Numbered from the stretch's first letter, positions 25,822-34,855 are shown. The stretch is DNA of 38,445 nt from Cytophagales bacterium (GCA_013298865.1 JAAFJL010000033.1:1-38445); one strand, 5' to 3'. Numbers and translations are program-made. Notes: generated by a model from the letters alone, not told the origin.

Positions 25822-28800
25822 ATGAAAATAAACGCTATCAAGCCCGATAAATTTCTTAGACCTACCCACCGCAAGCAGGAAATTGCTTCTGATTTATTGA
25901 CGAATTTTAAACAAAAACTTGATACCTTTTTAGCTAATATCCACGAACCCAGCCGTGAAGGGAAACAAGAAACCGACCTCCGAGATTTCTTGAATGATGC
26001 TTTGTATCGTGGTAAATTCTACATCAATAAAAAGGAAACGATTGATTGGGCGATTCATAACGGAATGGATGCTAAAAGTAAAGTAGCGGTACTGATTGAG
26101 GTAAAAAAGACGGCTGAGAAAACCGATATGTTCAGCCAAGAAAAGCCCAATGTGAAAGCCCTACATGAATTGGTTTTATACTATCTCCGTGAACGAATTG
26201 AACACAATAACCACGAAATCCGCTATTTGATTGCCACCAATTGCCACGAGTGGTACATTTTCAATGAGTTGTGGTTTAACGAAAATATCTTTACGACTAA
26301 ATTCAAAAAGACTTATCAAGATTGGAAATTATCGGGACACGGCACGGATGATTTTTATAAACTTCACGCTAAATCTTACCTTGAAACCCTTGAAAAACCC
26401 ATTGAGTTTTGTCAAGTGGATATTCGAGATTATGTAAAATCAAGCGACAAAAAACTCTCAGAATTATACAAAATCCTTTCGCCCGAGCATTTGTTGAAAC
26501 AAGATATTGCCAACGATGCCAACAAACTCAATAAGCCGTTTTACAACGAATTACTCTATCTAATTGGCATTGAAGAACGTAAGGATGACAAGTCTAACAA
26601 GAAAATCATTGAGCGTTTATTACCCGCCCATCGCAAGGAAGGTTCTTTGCTTGAAAATACGATTGAACAACTTGATACCAAAAACGCCCTTTCCAAAGTG
26701 CAGAACTTGGAAAGCTATGGCGACACCGAAGAAGAACAGCAATATAGTGTCGCCCTCGAATTGTGCATTACGTGGCTCAATCGTCTGTTATTCCTTAAAT
26801 TATTGGAGGGACAACTCATAAAATACCATCACGGAGACCGCAAATATCGTTTTCTAACGAGCGATAGAATCAATGATTTTGATGAATTGGGCGAATTATT
26901 CTTTGGGGTTTTAGCAAAACGTACCGAAGAACGCAAGCCCTCCGTTCAGCAAAAATTTGGAGATATTCCGTATTTGAACAGTTCCCTTTTTGAAGAAACT
27001 ACCTTAGAAAATAGTGTTTTGAGCGTTGAAATCCTCAAAGACCGCTTGGAATTACCGCTTTTTGGCAATACTGTTTTGAAAGATACCCAAGGCAAAGCCC
27101 GAAAAGGGGAAGTGAAAACGCTGAAATACTTGCTTGATTTCTTGGATTCCTACGATTTTGGTTCAAAAGATGAAAAGGAAGTTGCCGCCGCCCAACATAC
27201 CGAAGCCGTCAATCACGATAGAACGATTAATGCAGCCGTCTTGGGATTAATTTTTGAAAAATTGAACGGCTACAAAGATGGTAGTTTCTTTACCCCTTCG
27301 TTTATCACGATGTATATGTGCCGTGAAACGCTCAGAAGGGCGGTGGTGCAAAAATTCAACGAAGCCCAGCGTATTGATTGTCAAGATTTTGCGGAACTAA
27401 AAGACCATTTGGACGATGATTATAAGAAGTCCGAAAAACGGAAAGCCTATAACGATTTACTCAATTCCATCCGCATTTGCGACCCAGCCGTAGGTTCGGG
27501 ACACTTTTTGGTTTCGGCTCTCAATGAAATGATTGCCATTAAAGCGGAACTCAAAATCTTGCAGCACCCCAACGGTACGAGGTTGAAAGGCTACGAAATA
27601 TCGGTAGAAAATGATGAACTAATCGTTTGGGAAGAAGATACCCAAAAGGATTTTCAGTACAAAATCGGACAGGCGGGTAAACCCTTTCAAGAGTTACAGA
27701 TGGTTCAAGAAACCCTTTTTCACGAAAAGAGGACCATCATTGAAAACTGTTTGTTTGGCGTGGACATTAACCCCAAATCGGTTTCTATTTGCCAGCTTCG
27801 TTTGTGGATTGAACTCTTGAAAAATGCCTTCTACACGCCCGAAAGCAACTATTTATACCTTGAAACCTTGCCAAATATTGACATCAACATCAAAACGGGC
27901 AATAGTTTAGTGAGTCGTTTTGGCTTAGATGCCGATTTGAGTAAAGTGTTACGGAGCATTAAATACACCGTAAACCAGTACCGTGGTTTTGTGAATGACT
28001 ACAAAAATGCGGAAAACAAAGAGCAGAAGAGAGGACTCCAAAAAATCATTGACAACATCAAAAGTAATTTCAGAACCGAGATTGCCAAGTATTCAAATCC
28101 CAAAATTGTCCAGCTTCAAAAACTCAAAGAAGAGCTTTATGTACGCTTTGAGGGCAACGCCCTTTTTGGTACGCAACTCAACGCCAAACAGAAAACGGAA
28201 AGAGATATTTTATCCAAAAAAATAGAAACCATCAGTAGTGAAATCAAGGATAGTATTGATTCTCCCATTTTCAGAAATGCTTTTGAGTGGCGTTTTGAGT
28301 TTCCCGAAGTGTTGGATGATGCGGGTAATTTTATGGGTTTTGATGTAGTGGTGGGTAATCCTCCGTATTTAACGGGAGGCTCTGTTAAAGATACCATGAA
28401 GTATTTTAAAGACGCTTACAAAACGGCTCAGTATCAAGTTGATTTGTACCTTTTATTCATGGAAAAGGCTACTACTTTACTTCAAAAAGAGGGGTGTATT
28501 AGTTTGATTACGCCAAATTCATGGCTCAAAAATTTGATGATGTCAGATTGTAGAAATTTCATTTTGAGTAATTATAATCTTGTTTCTATTAATCCTAACA
28601 TCTCAAATGCCTTTGAAGAAGCATCGGTGGACACTTTAATTTATGTGGCAAGAAAAAAGCCACAAATGGAATCTTTACATGATAATGAGATTTTAATTTG
28701 GACTTTTGAAAAAGGAGTAATTGAGCCTAAAAATGTTATTCAACAAAGTCGTTTTTCAGCAAATGAAAAATTTGTTTTCGATGTGGAAGTTGATGATTCA

Positions 28801-29499
28801 AAGCATATTATTTTAAAGAAAATTCGTAAGGAAAGCAAAATTCTTTCTGATATTACAGAAATTTCATTCGGGTTTAGAGCCTATGATGCTTACACAGGAC
28901 AATCAAAAGAAATTATTGAAAGTAAAGCATATCATTCTGATTTTCAATTAGATAAAAGTTTTTATCCATTCATTCACAGTAAAGATATTCAAAGATATGA
29001 CTATGATTTTAGTGGAAAACGCTTCATAAAATACGGCAATTGGCTTGCAGCACCGAGAGATGAAAGGTTTTACAAAGGTGATAGAATCGTATTCAGAGAA
29101 ATTTTGGGAGTCTATAATTTTGTTTGTACCGTCGTGAGCGAAGATATAAAAATTGACCGTAGCCTTTATATTGCTATTCCGAAGGCGGATACAACTGCCA
29201 ATGTTAAATTTATTCAAGCCCTTCTGGGGTCTAAACTTTTAGCCTGGTCTTTTCGCTTAGAGAAAAATGAATTTGATGCACTTTTCCCCAAAATTCGCTT
29301 GGAAGAATTTAAACAATTACCGATTAAATTGACAGAAAATCAAGCCCCATTTATTGAAAAAGTAAACCAAATTTTAATCCTAAAAAAAGAAGACCCAAAA
29401 GCCGACACCAGCGAATTAGAAGCCGAGATTGACCACATGGTTTATGATTTGTACGAATTAACGGAGGAAGAGATTTTGATTGTGGAAGGGAAATCTTAA
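25822..29499 (+). CDS. Type IIG restriction enzyme and DNA methyltransferase (Eco57I-like)
   Basis: The 1225-residue single polypeptide combines cleavage, adenine methylation and target recognition. The N-terminal region has an EGKQETDLRDFL helix, then a PD-(D/E)XK-like VAVLIEVKKTAEK strand (about residues 92-104). SFFTPSFITMYM precedes methylase motif I CDPAVGSGHFLV at 553-564, and the catalytic NPPY is residues 846-849 (VVVGNPPYLTGG). A TaqI-type specificity region and short helical C-terminus follow. Such enzymes need no separate methylase or specificity gene, and none is present. BREX PglX has the same methylase fold, but no brx genes occur here. The 12-bp repeat array lies just upstream and may regulate expression. 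Confidence 0.92.
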   Translation: MKINAIKPDKFLRPTHRKQEIASDLLTNFKQKLDTFLANIHEPSREGKQETDLRDFLNDALYRGKFYINKKETIDWAIHNGMDAKSKVAVLIEVKKTAEKTDMFSQEKPNVKALHELVLYYLRERIEHNNHEIRYLIATNCHEWYIFNELWFNENIFTTKFKKTYQDWKLSGHGTDDFYKLHAKSYLETLEKPIEFCQVDIRDYVKSSDKKLSELYKILSPEHLLKQDIANDANKLNKPFYNELLYLIGIEERKDDKSNKKIIERLLPAHRKEGSLLENTIEQLDTKNALSKVQNLESYGDTEEEQQYSVALELCITWLNRLLFLKLLEGQLIKYHHGDRKYRFLTSDRINDFDELGELFFGVLAKRTEERKPSVQQKFGDIPYLNSSLFEETTLENSVLSVEILKDRLELPLFGNTVLKDTQGKARKGEVKTLKYLLDFLDSYDFGSKDEKEVAAAQHTEAVNHDRTINAAVLGLIFEKLNGYKDGSFFTPSFITMYMCRETLRRAVVQKFNEAQRIDCQDFAELKDHLDDDYKKSEKRKAYNDLLNSIRICDPAVGSGHFLVSALNEMIAIKAELKILQHPNGTRLKGYEISVENDELIVWEEDTQKDFQYKIGQAGKPFQELQMVQETLFHEKRTIIENCLFGVDINPKSVSICQLRLWIELLKNAFYTPESNYLYLETLPNIDINIKTGNSLVSRFGLDADLSKVLRSIKYTVNQYRGFVNDYKNAENKEQKRGLQKIIDNIKSNFRTEIAKYSNPKIVQLQKLKEELYVRFEGNALFGTQLNAKQKTERDILSKKIETISSEIKDSIDSPIFRNAFEWRFEFPEVLDDAGNFMGFDVVVGNPPYLTGGSVKDTMKYFKDAYKTAQYQVDLYLLFMEKATTLLQKEGCISLITPNSWLKNLMMSDCRNFILSNYNLVSINPNISNAFEEASVDTLIYVARKKPQMESLHDNEILIWTFEKGVIEPKNVIQQSRFSANEKFVFDVEVDDSKHIILKKIRKESKILSDITEISFGFRAYDAYTGQSKEIIESKAYHSDFQLDKSFYPFIHSKDIQRYDYDFSGKRFIKYGNWLAAPRDERFYKGDRIVFREILGVYNFVCTVVSEDIKIDRSLYIAIPKADTTANVKFIQALLGSKLLAWSFRLEKNEFDALFPKIRLEEFKQLPIKLTENQAPFIEKVNQILILKKEDPKADTSELEAEIDHMVYDLYELTEEEILIVEGKS

Positions 29500-29563
29500 C
29501 ACAATAAATTACGGTGAAAATAATCGTAACCACTTGTAACCGTTCAGTTTACGGATTTTTTTG

Positions 29564-29571
29564 TAAATTTG
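29564..29571 (+). promoter_or_regulatory. Bacteroidota-type -7 element before the Rpn gene
   Basis: TAAATTTG matches TAnnTTTG. The expected transcription start is near 29578, which would place the ATG at 29576 outside the message and favour the ATG at 29594 as the real start. A TTG lies upstream at 29534-29536, but the spacing of 27 bp is longer than usual. Confidence 0.4.
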
Positions 29572-29593
29572 AAGTATGAACGAAAGTCAAACC

Positions 29594-30445
29594 ATGAAAG
29601 CCAAATACATTAATCCTTTTACCGATTTCGGATTTAAAAAAATCTTTGGAGAAGAAGCCAGTAAGCCGCTTTTAATGGATTTTTTGAACGCTTTATTACC
29701 AAATGAATCACAGATAAAAGACCTATCTTTCAAAAATACCGAGCATTTGGGGCAAACCGCAGTCGATAGAAAATCGTTGTTTGATATTTATTGTGAATCA
29801 TTTACTGGTGAAAAATTTATTGTGGAGCTTCAAAAAGCTAAACAAAATTATTTTAAAGACCGCACCGTTTATTACTCTACCTTCCCCATTCGAGAGCAAG
29901 CGGAAAAAGGCGAATGGAATTATAAACTCAAAGCCGTTTTCTGTATTGGCATCCTTGATTTTACGTTTGATGATTACGAGCATGAACCCGAGCGAAACGA
30001 AGTAGTGCATACGATAAAGCTCAAAAACCAACACGGCAAAACCTTTTATGAAAAATTGACCTACGTTTACATAGAAATGCCGAATTTCAAGAAATCCGAA
30101 ACAGCATTAGTAACAAGATTAGATAAATGGTTGTACTTCATCAAAAACTTGGAAGACTGCCAGTCGATACCAAGTATATTCAAAGATGAAGTAATTTTCG
30201 AGCAAGCCTTTGAAAAAGCGGAATTGGCTAAATTGGATAGTATTCAGTCGGAATCTTATGAGAGCAGTTTAAAAGAATATCGAGATATAAAAGGGTACAT
30301 CGACACCGCTTTTGATGAAGGAAAGTCAGAAGGGAAATTGGAGGAAAAACTTGAAATAGCCAAATCCTTAAAATTGGCAGGAGTTGCAACGTCCATTATT
30401 AGTCAGAGTACAGGTCTATCCAAAGAAGAGATTGACAAATTGTAA
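29594..30445 (+). CDS. Rpn/PDDEXK-family nuclease (putative transposase-like)
   Basis: The 283-residue protein starts MKAKYINPFTDFGFKKIFGE, the usual opening of Bacteroidota Rpn-type proteins. An extra six residues are possible from an ATG at 29576. The nuclease core has LFDIYCESFTGEKFIVELQK (about residues 62-81), with the D...ExQ form of the PD-(D/E)XK active site, then YYSTFPIREQAEKGEWNY and an ILDFTFD strand. The C-terminus has EGKSEGKLEEKLEIAKSLK and ends in an HTH-like ISQSTGLSKEEIDKL. Rpn proteins promote recombination in E. coli and have been linked to defence. It stands alone, 94 bp after the type IIG enzyme, and a 21-bp minisatellite follows it. Confidence 0.88.
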   Translation: MKAKYINPFTDFGFKKIFGEEASKPLLMDFLNALLPNESQIKDLSFKNTEHLGQTAVDRKSLFDIYCESFTGEKFIVELQKAKQNYFKDRTVYYSTFPIREQAEKGEWNYKLKAVFCIGILDFTFDDYEHEPERNEVVHTIKLKNQHGKTFYEKLTYVYIEMPNFKKSETALVTRLDKWLYFIKNLEDCQSIPSIFKDEVIFEQAFEKAELAKLDSIQSESYESSLKEYRDIKGYIDTAFDEGKSEGKLEEKLEIAKSLKLAGVATSIISQSTGLSKEEIDKL

Positions 30446-30578
30446 AGTTTATAGGTAGTAGTGTTGTCAGAAGAATTTGTCGAAAATTTACAGTTTAGAA
30501 CCGCAATAGCAATCCTAATTGTTTAGTTTGAAAAGTGAATTTTTCGCCCAAATGTTATTTGTATCTTTGTTTATTTTT

Positions 30579-30863
30579 GTAACAGATTGGTATGAAGTTG
30601 TAACAGATTCGCTTGAAGTTGTAACAGATTGGTTTGAAGTTGTTACGATTTTGGTTCAAGGCGTTACGATTTTGGTTCAAAACGTTACGGATTTGGTTCA
30701 AGGCGTTACGAATTGGTTTGAAGTTGTTACGGATTTGGTTCAAGGCGTTACGAGTTTGGTTTAAGGCGTTACGAATTGGTTTGAAGTTGTTACGGATTTG
30801 GTTCAAGGCGTTACGAGTTTGGTTTAAGGCGTTACGAGTTTGGTTCATGGCGTTACGAATTAC
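30579..30863. repeat. 21-bp minisatellite, 13 full units plus a partial unit
   Basis: Thirteen head-to-tail 21-bp units of the type GTTACGGATTTGGTTCAAGGC run from 30579 to 30851, followed by a 12-bp partial unit. Units 7-9 (30705-30767) and 10-12 (30768-30830) are identical 63-bp blocks, showing recent expansion. The period is a multiple of three, so heptapeptide repeats appear in open frames on both strands, but neither frame has features of a real gene. Confidence 0.93.
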
Positions 30864-30993
30864 ATATCGAAATACTGATTGCTCCCTTTAAAACGAAATT
30901 AGTTTCTAAATTTACAAAAAAATATAAGTGTCTATAAATCAACGAATTAATAACCATACAGCTTGTCAATTCGCCCTGGCATATTCAAAAAAA

Positions 30994-31209
30994 ATGGAAA
31001 CAGAAACCTTAACATACGGCAAAAAGATTGAAGAATTAAAAGCCATGATTTCAAAAATTTATGATGATGCGGAGTGGCTCAGAGACTCTGCCACCGAAGA
31101 AGAGAAAAAGCATTGGAATGATTTGAGAGGTATTTTTTATGATGCCGATAAGCCATTGAGAAGCCTTTTGCGTGGCATGAGTGAAAACCGATTCAATACC
31201 GAACTTTGA
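30994..31209 (+). CDS. Small helical hypothetical protein
   Basis: The 71-residue protein starts METETLTYGKKIEELKAMIS and contains a charged amphipathic segment (DDAEWLRDSATEEEKKHWND) and ends NRFNTEL. No family is recognised. The ATG at 30994 was preferred; a GTG at 30928 would add 22 residues of unrelated composition. It is isolated between the minisatellite and an 800-bp gap. Confidence 0.55.
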   Translation: METETLTYGKKIEELKAMISKIYDDAEWLRDSATEEEKKHWNDLRGIFYDADKPLRSLLRGMSENRFNTEL

Positions 31210-32008
31210 AGAAAAGGCTAAAACCCCTCTTTTCCCCTTTTGTTAATTAAAAAATGGTTTTGAGAGATTGAGATTTTTAAGAGCTACTATTTTACAAAAA
31301 ATAGCTTTATAAGCCAACAGATAGAGATTTTAGGCGATTTATCAAGAAAATGAAAGCCCTGAGAATCGTTTATTTAAAAATGGTGTGAATGACAGACAAG
31401 ATTAAAACATTTACAAATGTTAATTAAGGGCAAGCACTATAAAAAATTGAGTATAAAAATGGATTTACTGACAAAATGACATAAATACGAAACTTAATCC
31501 GAAGTGTTCCACGAATTCCCCTTAATTAAAGAATTTAGAATCACGCAAATAGGTATATAAAACATATAGCTATATAAATATAGCGGCACAAAACAATGAT
31601 TTGCACCACGAAAACAATGTAAAGCATTGATACACAGATAATTACAGGAATTATTTTTAAAAAGTCAATTAATTTTTTCCTTCATAAGTATTTGATAACC
31701 AAAGAATTAGTATTGTTAGGCGGAAAGTTTGCCTCAGATTTAAGTGGACAACATACCGTATTTCTGAAAACGTTGAGAATCGTTTATTTGAAATATAGTC
31801 AAGGCGAGAATATTTTACGGAAGTCGTGGTGAAAGTCGTACTTTTATTTAGTGGTAGGTAGGTTTACAAGTCCCTCATTGGGCTTAAAGTAAGATAGGAC
31901 TATATAATTATCTGAAATACAGTAACTTACGAAATTTAAATTTTAACGAAATGAGCTTGTTTTGATGTAAATAAATTCAATCCAATAAAATAAGTATCAA
32001 AAAAGTAC
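31210..32008. other. Non-coding AT-rich gap
   Basis: This 799-bp gap carries no gene that I can support on either strand. It contains a 16-bp direct repeat TGAGAATCGTTTATTT at 31359-31374 and 31774-31789, 415 bp apart. There is also a self-complementary AT stretch near 31555-31585 (ACATATAGCTATATAAATAT). Decayed sequence or an untranslated regulatory region is possible. Confidence 0.5.
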
Positions 32009-32647
32009 ATGGAATTGACACAAAGTAATTTTCGAGATTGGACATTAGAGCGAATAGATGAGGTTTTTGGCTTAAAGCAAGTCTTTCAAACCACGCTATT
32101 GGATGAACTATTGTCATACTCCATAAAAATCAGTGATTATGAGGAGCAATATATCAAAAGTCTTCAAGCCCATTTTCTTTTAGGAGGCGATGATTGGAAC
32201 GAGGTAGAATTAGAAAACAAGTTTATTAGCCCCTTGATAGTGTTTTCATCGAAGCCATCGGAGCGATACTCTTATTTTTTAGAGCGAGATTTATCCGTAG
32301 AAGTAGATAACTATATCCTTTCGGGTCGAGTAGATGGGATGATAGCATCAGGATTTAGAAGTCCCAAGAAACCCTATTTTTGTCTGAATGAGTACAAAAA
32401 AGGAACAGACCCCAATGGCGACCCCCGAGGACAAGCCCTGATTTCTATGTTAGTTGCTCAAAAACTGAATGATAGTAAATTTCCGATTTATGGTTGTTAC
32501 GTGATAGGTCGCAACTGGTATTTTATGATATTGAGTGGTAAAAGCTACGCCATTAGCAACGATTTTTCTTGCGTAAATGACGAAGTTTTCGATATTTTTA
32601 AGATTTTAAAAAGTCTAAATGTTCAAATTGAGAAGCTACTTTCGTAG
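32009..32647 (+). CDS. Conserved-type hypothetical protein, possible PD-(D/E)XK nuclease
   Basis: The 212-residue protein has an N-terminal helical part (NFRDWTLERIDEVFGLKQVF), then LSGRVDGMIASG (about residues 104-115) and FCLNEYKKGTDPNGDPRGQAL (about 127-147). The spacing of the Asp in GRVDGM from the E-x-K in NEYKKG, followed by a Gln-Ala-Leu helix, fits a PD-(D/E)XK active site. GCYVIGRNWYFMILSGKSYA is a typical beta hairpin after such a core. No domain name can be given with certainty. It converges on the par operon with terminators between them. Confidence 0.75.
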   Translation: MELTQSNFRDWTLERIDEVFGLKQVFQTTLLDELLSYSIKISDYEEQYIKSLQAHFLLGGDDWNEVELENKFISPLIVFSSKPSERYSYFLERDLSVEVDNYILSGRVDGMIASGFRSPKKPYFCLNEYKKGTDPNGDPRGQALISMLVAQKLNDSKFPIYGCYVIGRNWYFMILSGKSYAISNDFSCVNDEVFDIFKILKSLNVQIEKLLS

Positions 32648-32655
32648 CTTTTTTG
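32633..32655 (+). terminator. Rho-independent terminator overlapping a stop codon
   Basis: The stem AAGCTAC (32633-32639) / GTAGCTT (32644-32650) with a 4-nt loop is followed directly by TTTTGTTTTT. It overlaps the end of the gene at 32009-32647. Confidence 0.85.
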
Positions 32656-32688
32656 TTTTTAGAGTGTTTGTTTTGTAAGGTACATTAT

Positions 32689-32713
32689 AATCTAATTTTT
32701 ACAAAATTAGATT
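32689..32713 (-). terminator. Hairpin at the end of the par operon
   Basis: A perfect 11-bp stem AATCTAATTTT / AAAATTAGATT with loop TAC overlaps the stop of the small partition protein gene. It is AT-rich, and its own arm supplies a short T-run on the minus strand. Confidence 0.5.
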
Positions 32714-32976
32714 TCTAATACTCTTCTTTGTATTGGCTCATAGTCTTTACTCTCATAATATTTTTGTAAAATTGCTTCTGCAATTTCATTCATGGAATAT
32801 CCTGAGTGGAAAGACTGTCTTTCCAACTTGTCTTTTATATCTCCCCTCACACGCAAATTTAAAGGCTCTTTTACTCCTTCTTTACGATATGTAAAGCTCT
32901 TTTCCGATGTTATTTTCCCTTTTTCAGATACTTGTGGTAACTTTCCAAGACTATCTAATATTTCATCTTTTTTCAT
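32707..32976 (-). CDS. Small DNA-binding partition partner (RHH-like, ParB/ParG role)
   Basis: The 89-residue protein has a flexible charged N-terminus (KKDEILDSLGKLPQVSEKG). A ribbon-helix-helix-like C-terminal part follows: PLNLRVRGDIKDKLERQSFH as strand and first helix, then SMNEIAEAILQKYYES as second helix. In class Ib partition systems a small RHH protein of this size binds the centromere and its own promoter and stimulates ParA. The start overlaps the parA stop (ATGA), so expression is coupled. The inverted repeat upstream of parA is the likely binding site. Confidence 0.8.
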   Translation of the reverse strand: MKKDEILDSLGKLPQVSEKGKITSEKSFTYRKEGVKEPLNLRVRGDIKDKLERQSFHSGYSMNEIAEAILQKYYESKDYEPIQRRVLEI

Positions 32977-33728
32977 AATTTCCCTAATATTTCATTTGTG
33001 ATGTTATGATAATCTGTGGCAGCGTTTGAAGTTGGAGAATATTTAAAGATACTCATTTTCTTTAATTGTGATTTGTCTAAGTTCCCATCAACTCTTATAT
33101 AGTTCATAAATACGTTTACTCCTAAACTTTCTTTGATTGAACTAATGATTGTTTTTTTCATAGTATCTCTCATTCTTTCGTGATACTTAATTATCATTAT
33201 TCCCAACAATTTTATCCCAGCCCCAAATTCGTTTAATTCATTCATTTTATTGATTAGCTCCCCAATTCCTAAATAGCTGAATGTTCCTGCCTCGATTGGA
33301 GCTATATAATAATCAGATGCAAAGACTGCATTTATTGTTAATAATCCCAAATTTGGAGGGCAATCAATAATTACATAGTCATATTGCTCCTTTATACTAT
33401 TCAATCTAATTTTTAGCATATCCTCTCTTCGGGTTTTTGAAGCAATTTTTTCTTCCGATTCTATTAAAAATTTTGACGAAGGAATTAAATCCATTTCATC
33501 CCCTTTTATCACAACGTCCTTGAATTCAGCTTCTTTCAAGATAAAATTCCCAACGTGATTTTCTTGGCTTGAGGTAAGCCCAAAGCAACTACTCAAATTT
33601 GCCTGAGTATCTAAATCAATTAATAATACTTTTTTGCCGAGCATGGACAAAGCCCCTCCTATGTTTAAAGTAGTAGTTGTTTTTCCAACACCTCCTTTAT
33701 TATTTGTTATTGCAATTACTATTGACAT
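32973..33728 (-). CDS. parA: Plasmid partition ATPase ParA
   Basis: The 251-residue protein is a classic ParA: deviant Walker A NNKGGVGKTTTTLNI near the N-terminus, KVLLIDLDTQANLSSCFGL (Walker A'), YDYVIIDCPPNLGLLTINA (Walker B), and SDYYIAPIEAGTFSYLGIG. It segregates plasmid copies with the small partner encoded immediately downstream. The ATG at 33728 was chosen because Walker A then begins after about 9 residues and the promoter and inverted repeat fall outside the gene; an in-frame ATG at 33764 would run through the operator. It lacks the N-terminal HTH of class Ia ParA, so it is class Ib-like. Confidence 0.93.
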   Translation of the reverse strand: MSIVIAITNNKGGVGKTTTTLNIGGALSMLGKKVLLIDLDTQANLSSCFGLTSSQENHVGNFILKEAEFKDVVIKGDEMDLIPSSKFLIESEEKIASKTRREDMLKIRLNSIKEQYDYVIIDCPPNLGLLTINAVFASDYYIAPIEAGTFSYLGIGELINKMNELNEFGAGIKLLGIMIIKYHERMRDTMKKTIISSIKESLGVNVFMNYIRVDGNLDKSQLKKMSIFKYSPTSNAATDYHNITNEILGKL

Positions 33729-33749
33729 ACTTAGTTTATTAAATAATTG

Positions 33750-33802
33750 AATACAAAAATACATTAATTATATGAATATACAATATAATGTATTTTTGTA
33801 TT
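33750..33802 (-). promoter_or_regulatory. par promoter with overlapping inverted-repeat operator / centromere candidate
   Basis: A perfect 17-bp inverted repeat (arms 33750-33766 and 33786-33802, arm AATACAAAAATACATTA) spans the par promoter. On the minus strand a TTG at 33783-33781 and TATTTTTG at 33761-33754 are 19 bp apart, matching the Bacteroidota promoter TTG-n19-TAnnTTTG. The -7 box lies inside one arm, so a protein bound to the repeat would block transcription. This is the expected site for autoregulation by the RHH partner, and possibly for partition. Confidence 0.7.
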
Positions 33803-33851
33803 TGACAAAATATTATATTTATTAAATATATGAATACATAAATACACAAAA

Positions 33852-34829
33852 TTATTTGATTTTTGTAACTTTTGGAGATACCAAGCCCAAACAAGCAGCC
33901 ATATAACTTGTCTTATTCTTTACAATTTCGACTAATCCAGTCTCAATAAGAGCATTTACGGAAACAAATTTTTCTCGTAGTTCTTGACTATTGATTATAT
34001 ATTCAATTTTGTCCTTTTTAAAGGTGTATTTTTCTTCAAGGATAGCACGTACCCCATTATATTGAGTGAGGGCAGTAGCACCCCTGTAATTGGCTAATTC
34101 TTGACTAACATCGTCCGTTGCAAGCTCTTTCCAAGTAATGAGATTAAATCTAAGTGTATCAATATTCCTTTGCTTACCATTTGTAGAATATTCAAAAGTA
34201 ATACCAGCTTTTTCAAAAAGCTCTTTTTGGGAAACATCTAATACGTTTACTCTGAAATCTTTATAGTTTTTGTAAGTCGTGGCATTAATTGATTCCTTTA
34301 ACTCTTCAATATTTAAATCAAACTCAAAAACTTTTCTACCATGATAAAGTCTTAAAATTTCAAAAATTCTTTGAGAGTATTTTGAACTAAGAGAAAGCAT
34401 AATTTCAAGATTATATCTTGTGTATTCTTTCCCTAACTTTATAAACTGTGGTACTATGTCAGAGAACATTGTAATTTCTATGTTTCCGCAGTTGTCTAAA
34501 TTATATTTAATTCGAGGAAAAGGAAGAATAGCATCAAATTCATTTTTCTCATTTTTTATAAAAATTTTCTTGTCCATGATGGTCTCACAGACTTTTTTTA
34601 AGTCTTTATAACCAATAGACTTACTCACTTCAATTATTGGAAGGACAAACAATAAGTTTTGACCTTCATAATAAATATCCTGATGATTAATTTGATTAAC
34701 GATGTAAGAAAACAAACGCTTTTCCTGAGCAGAAAAGGTTTGTTTAGAGTGTGTTATTACATTGGGCTGATAGTTATTTGACCGTTTCGTGAAAGGTACG
34801 ATTTTGTCATTAGGTTGTTCAGTTTTCAT
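33852..34829 (-). CDS. rep: Replication initiator, Rep_3 (RepB/RepE-like) family
   Basis: The 325-residue protein has two winged-helix regions typical of Rep_3 initiators: KQTFSAQEKRLFSYIVNQIN at about residues 28-47, IGYKDLKKVCETIMDKKIFI, then LSSKYSQRIFEILRLYHGRK at about 147-166 and a YKNYKDFRVNVLDVSQKELF segment. Rep_3 proteins bind iterons as monomers to start replication and bind an inverted repeat at their own promoter as dimers. Both kinds of site are present: a dyad at 34863-34892 and 22-bp iterons at 36142-36239. The tail of about 70 residues after FNLITWKEL is less typical. Divergent spacing from parA is short, about 90 bp. Confidence 0.92.
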   Translation of the reverse strand: MKTEQPNDKIVPFTKRSNNYQPNVITHSKQTFSAQEKRLFSYIVNQINHQDIYYEGQNLLFVLPIIEVSKSIGYKDLKKVCETIMDKKIFIKNEKNEFDAILPFPRIKYNLDNCGNIEITMFSDIVPQFIKLGKEYTRYNLEIMLSLSSKYSQRIFEILRLYHGRKVFEFDLNIEELKESINATTYKNYKDFRVNVLDVSQKELFEKAGITFEYSTNGKQRNIDTLRFNLITWKELATDDVSQELANYRGATALTQYNGVRAILEEKYTFKKDKIEYIINSQELREKFVSVNALIETGLVEIVKNKTSYMAACLGLVSPKVTKIK

Positions 34830-34855
34830 TTTGTAAGAATTGGGCTAATAAGCTA

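Noticed and set aside
25582..25869. Gly-Leu-Pro repeat protein on the minus strand
   Set aside because: It overlaps the start of the type IIG enzyme, its body is the 12-bp repeat array, and it has no recognisable domain. A DNA repeat is the simpler reading.
25822..29499. BREX PglX methyltransferase
   Set aside because: No brx or pgl genes are nearby, and an N-terminal nuclease-like region is present, so a stand-alone type IIG enzyme fits better.
30579..30863. CRISPR-like array
   Set aside because: The 21-bp units are directly head to tail with no unique spacers, and no cas genes are present.
30519..30891. Heptapeptide-repeat genes on plus and minus strands over the minisatellite
   Set aside because: The open frames exist on both strands only because the repeat period is a multiple of three and lacks stops. 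No start signal, domain or flanking context supports a gene.
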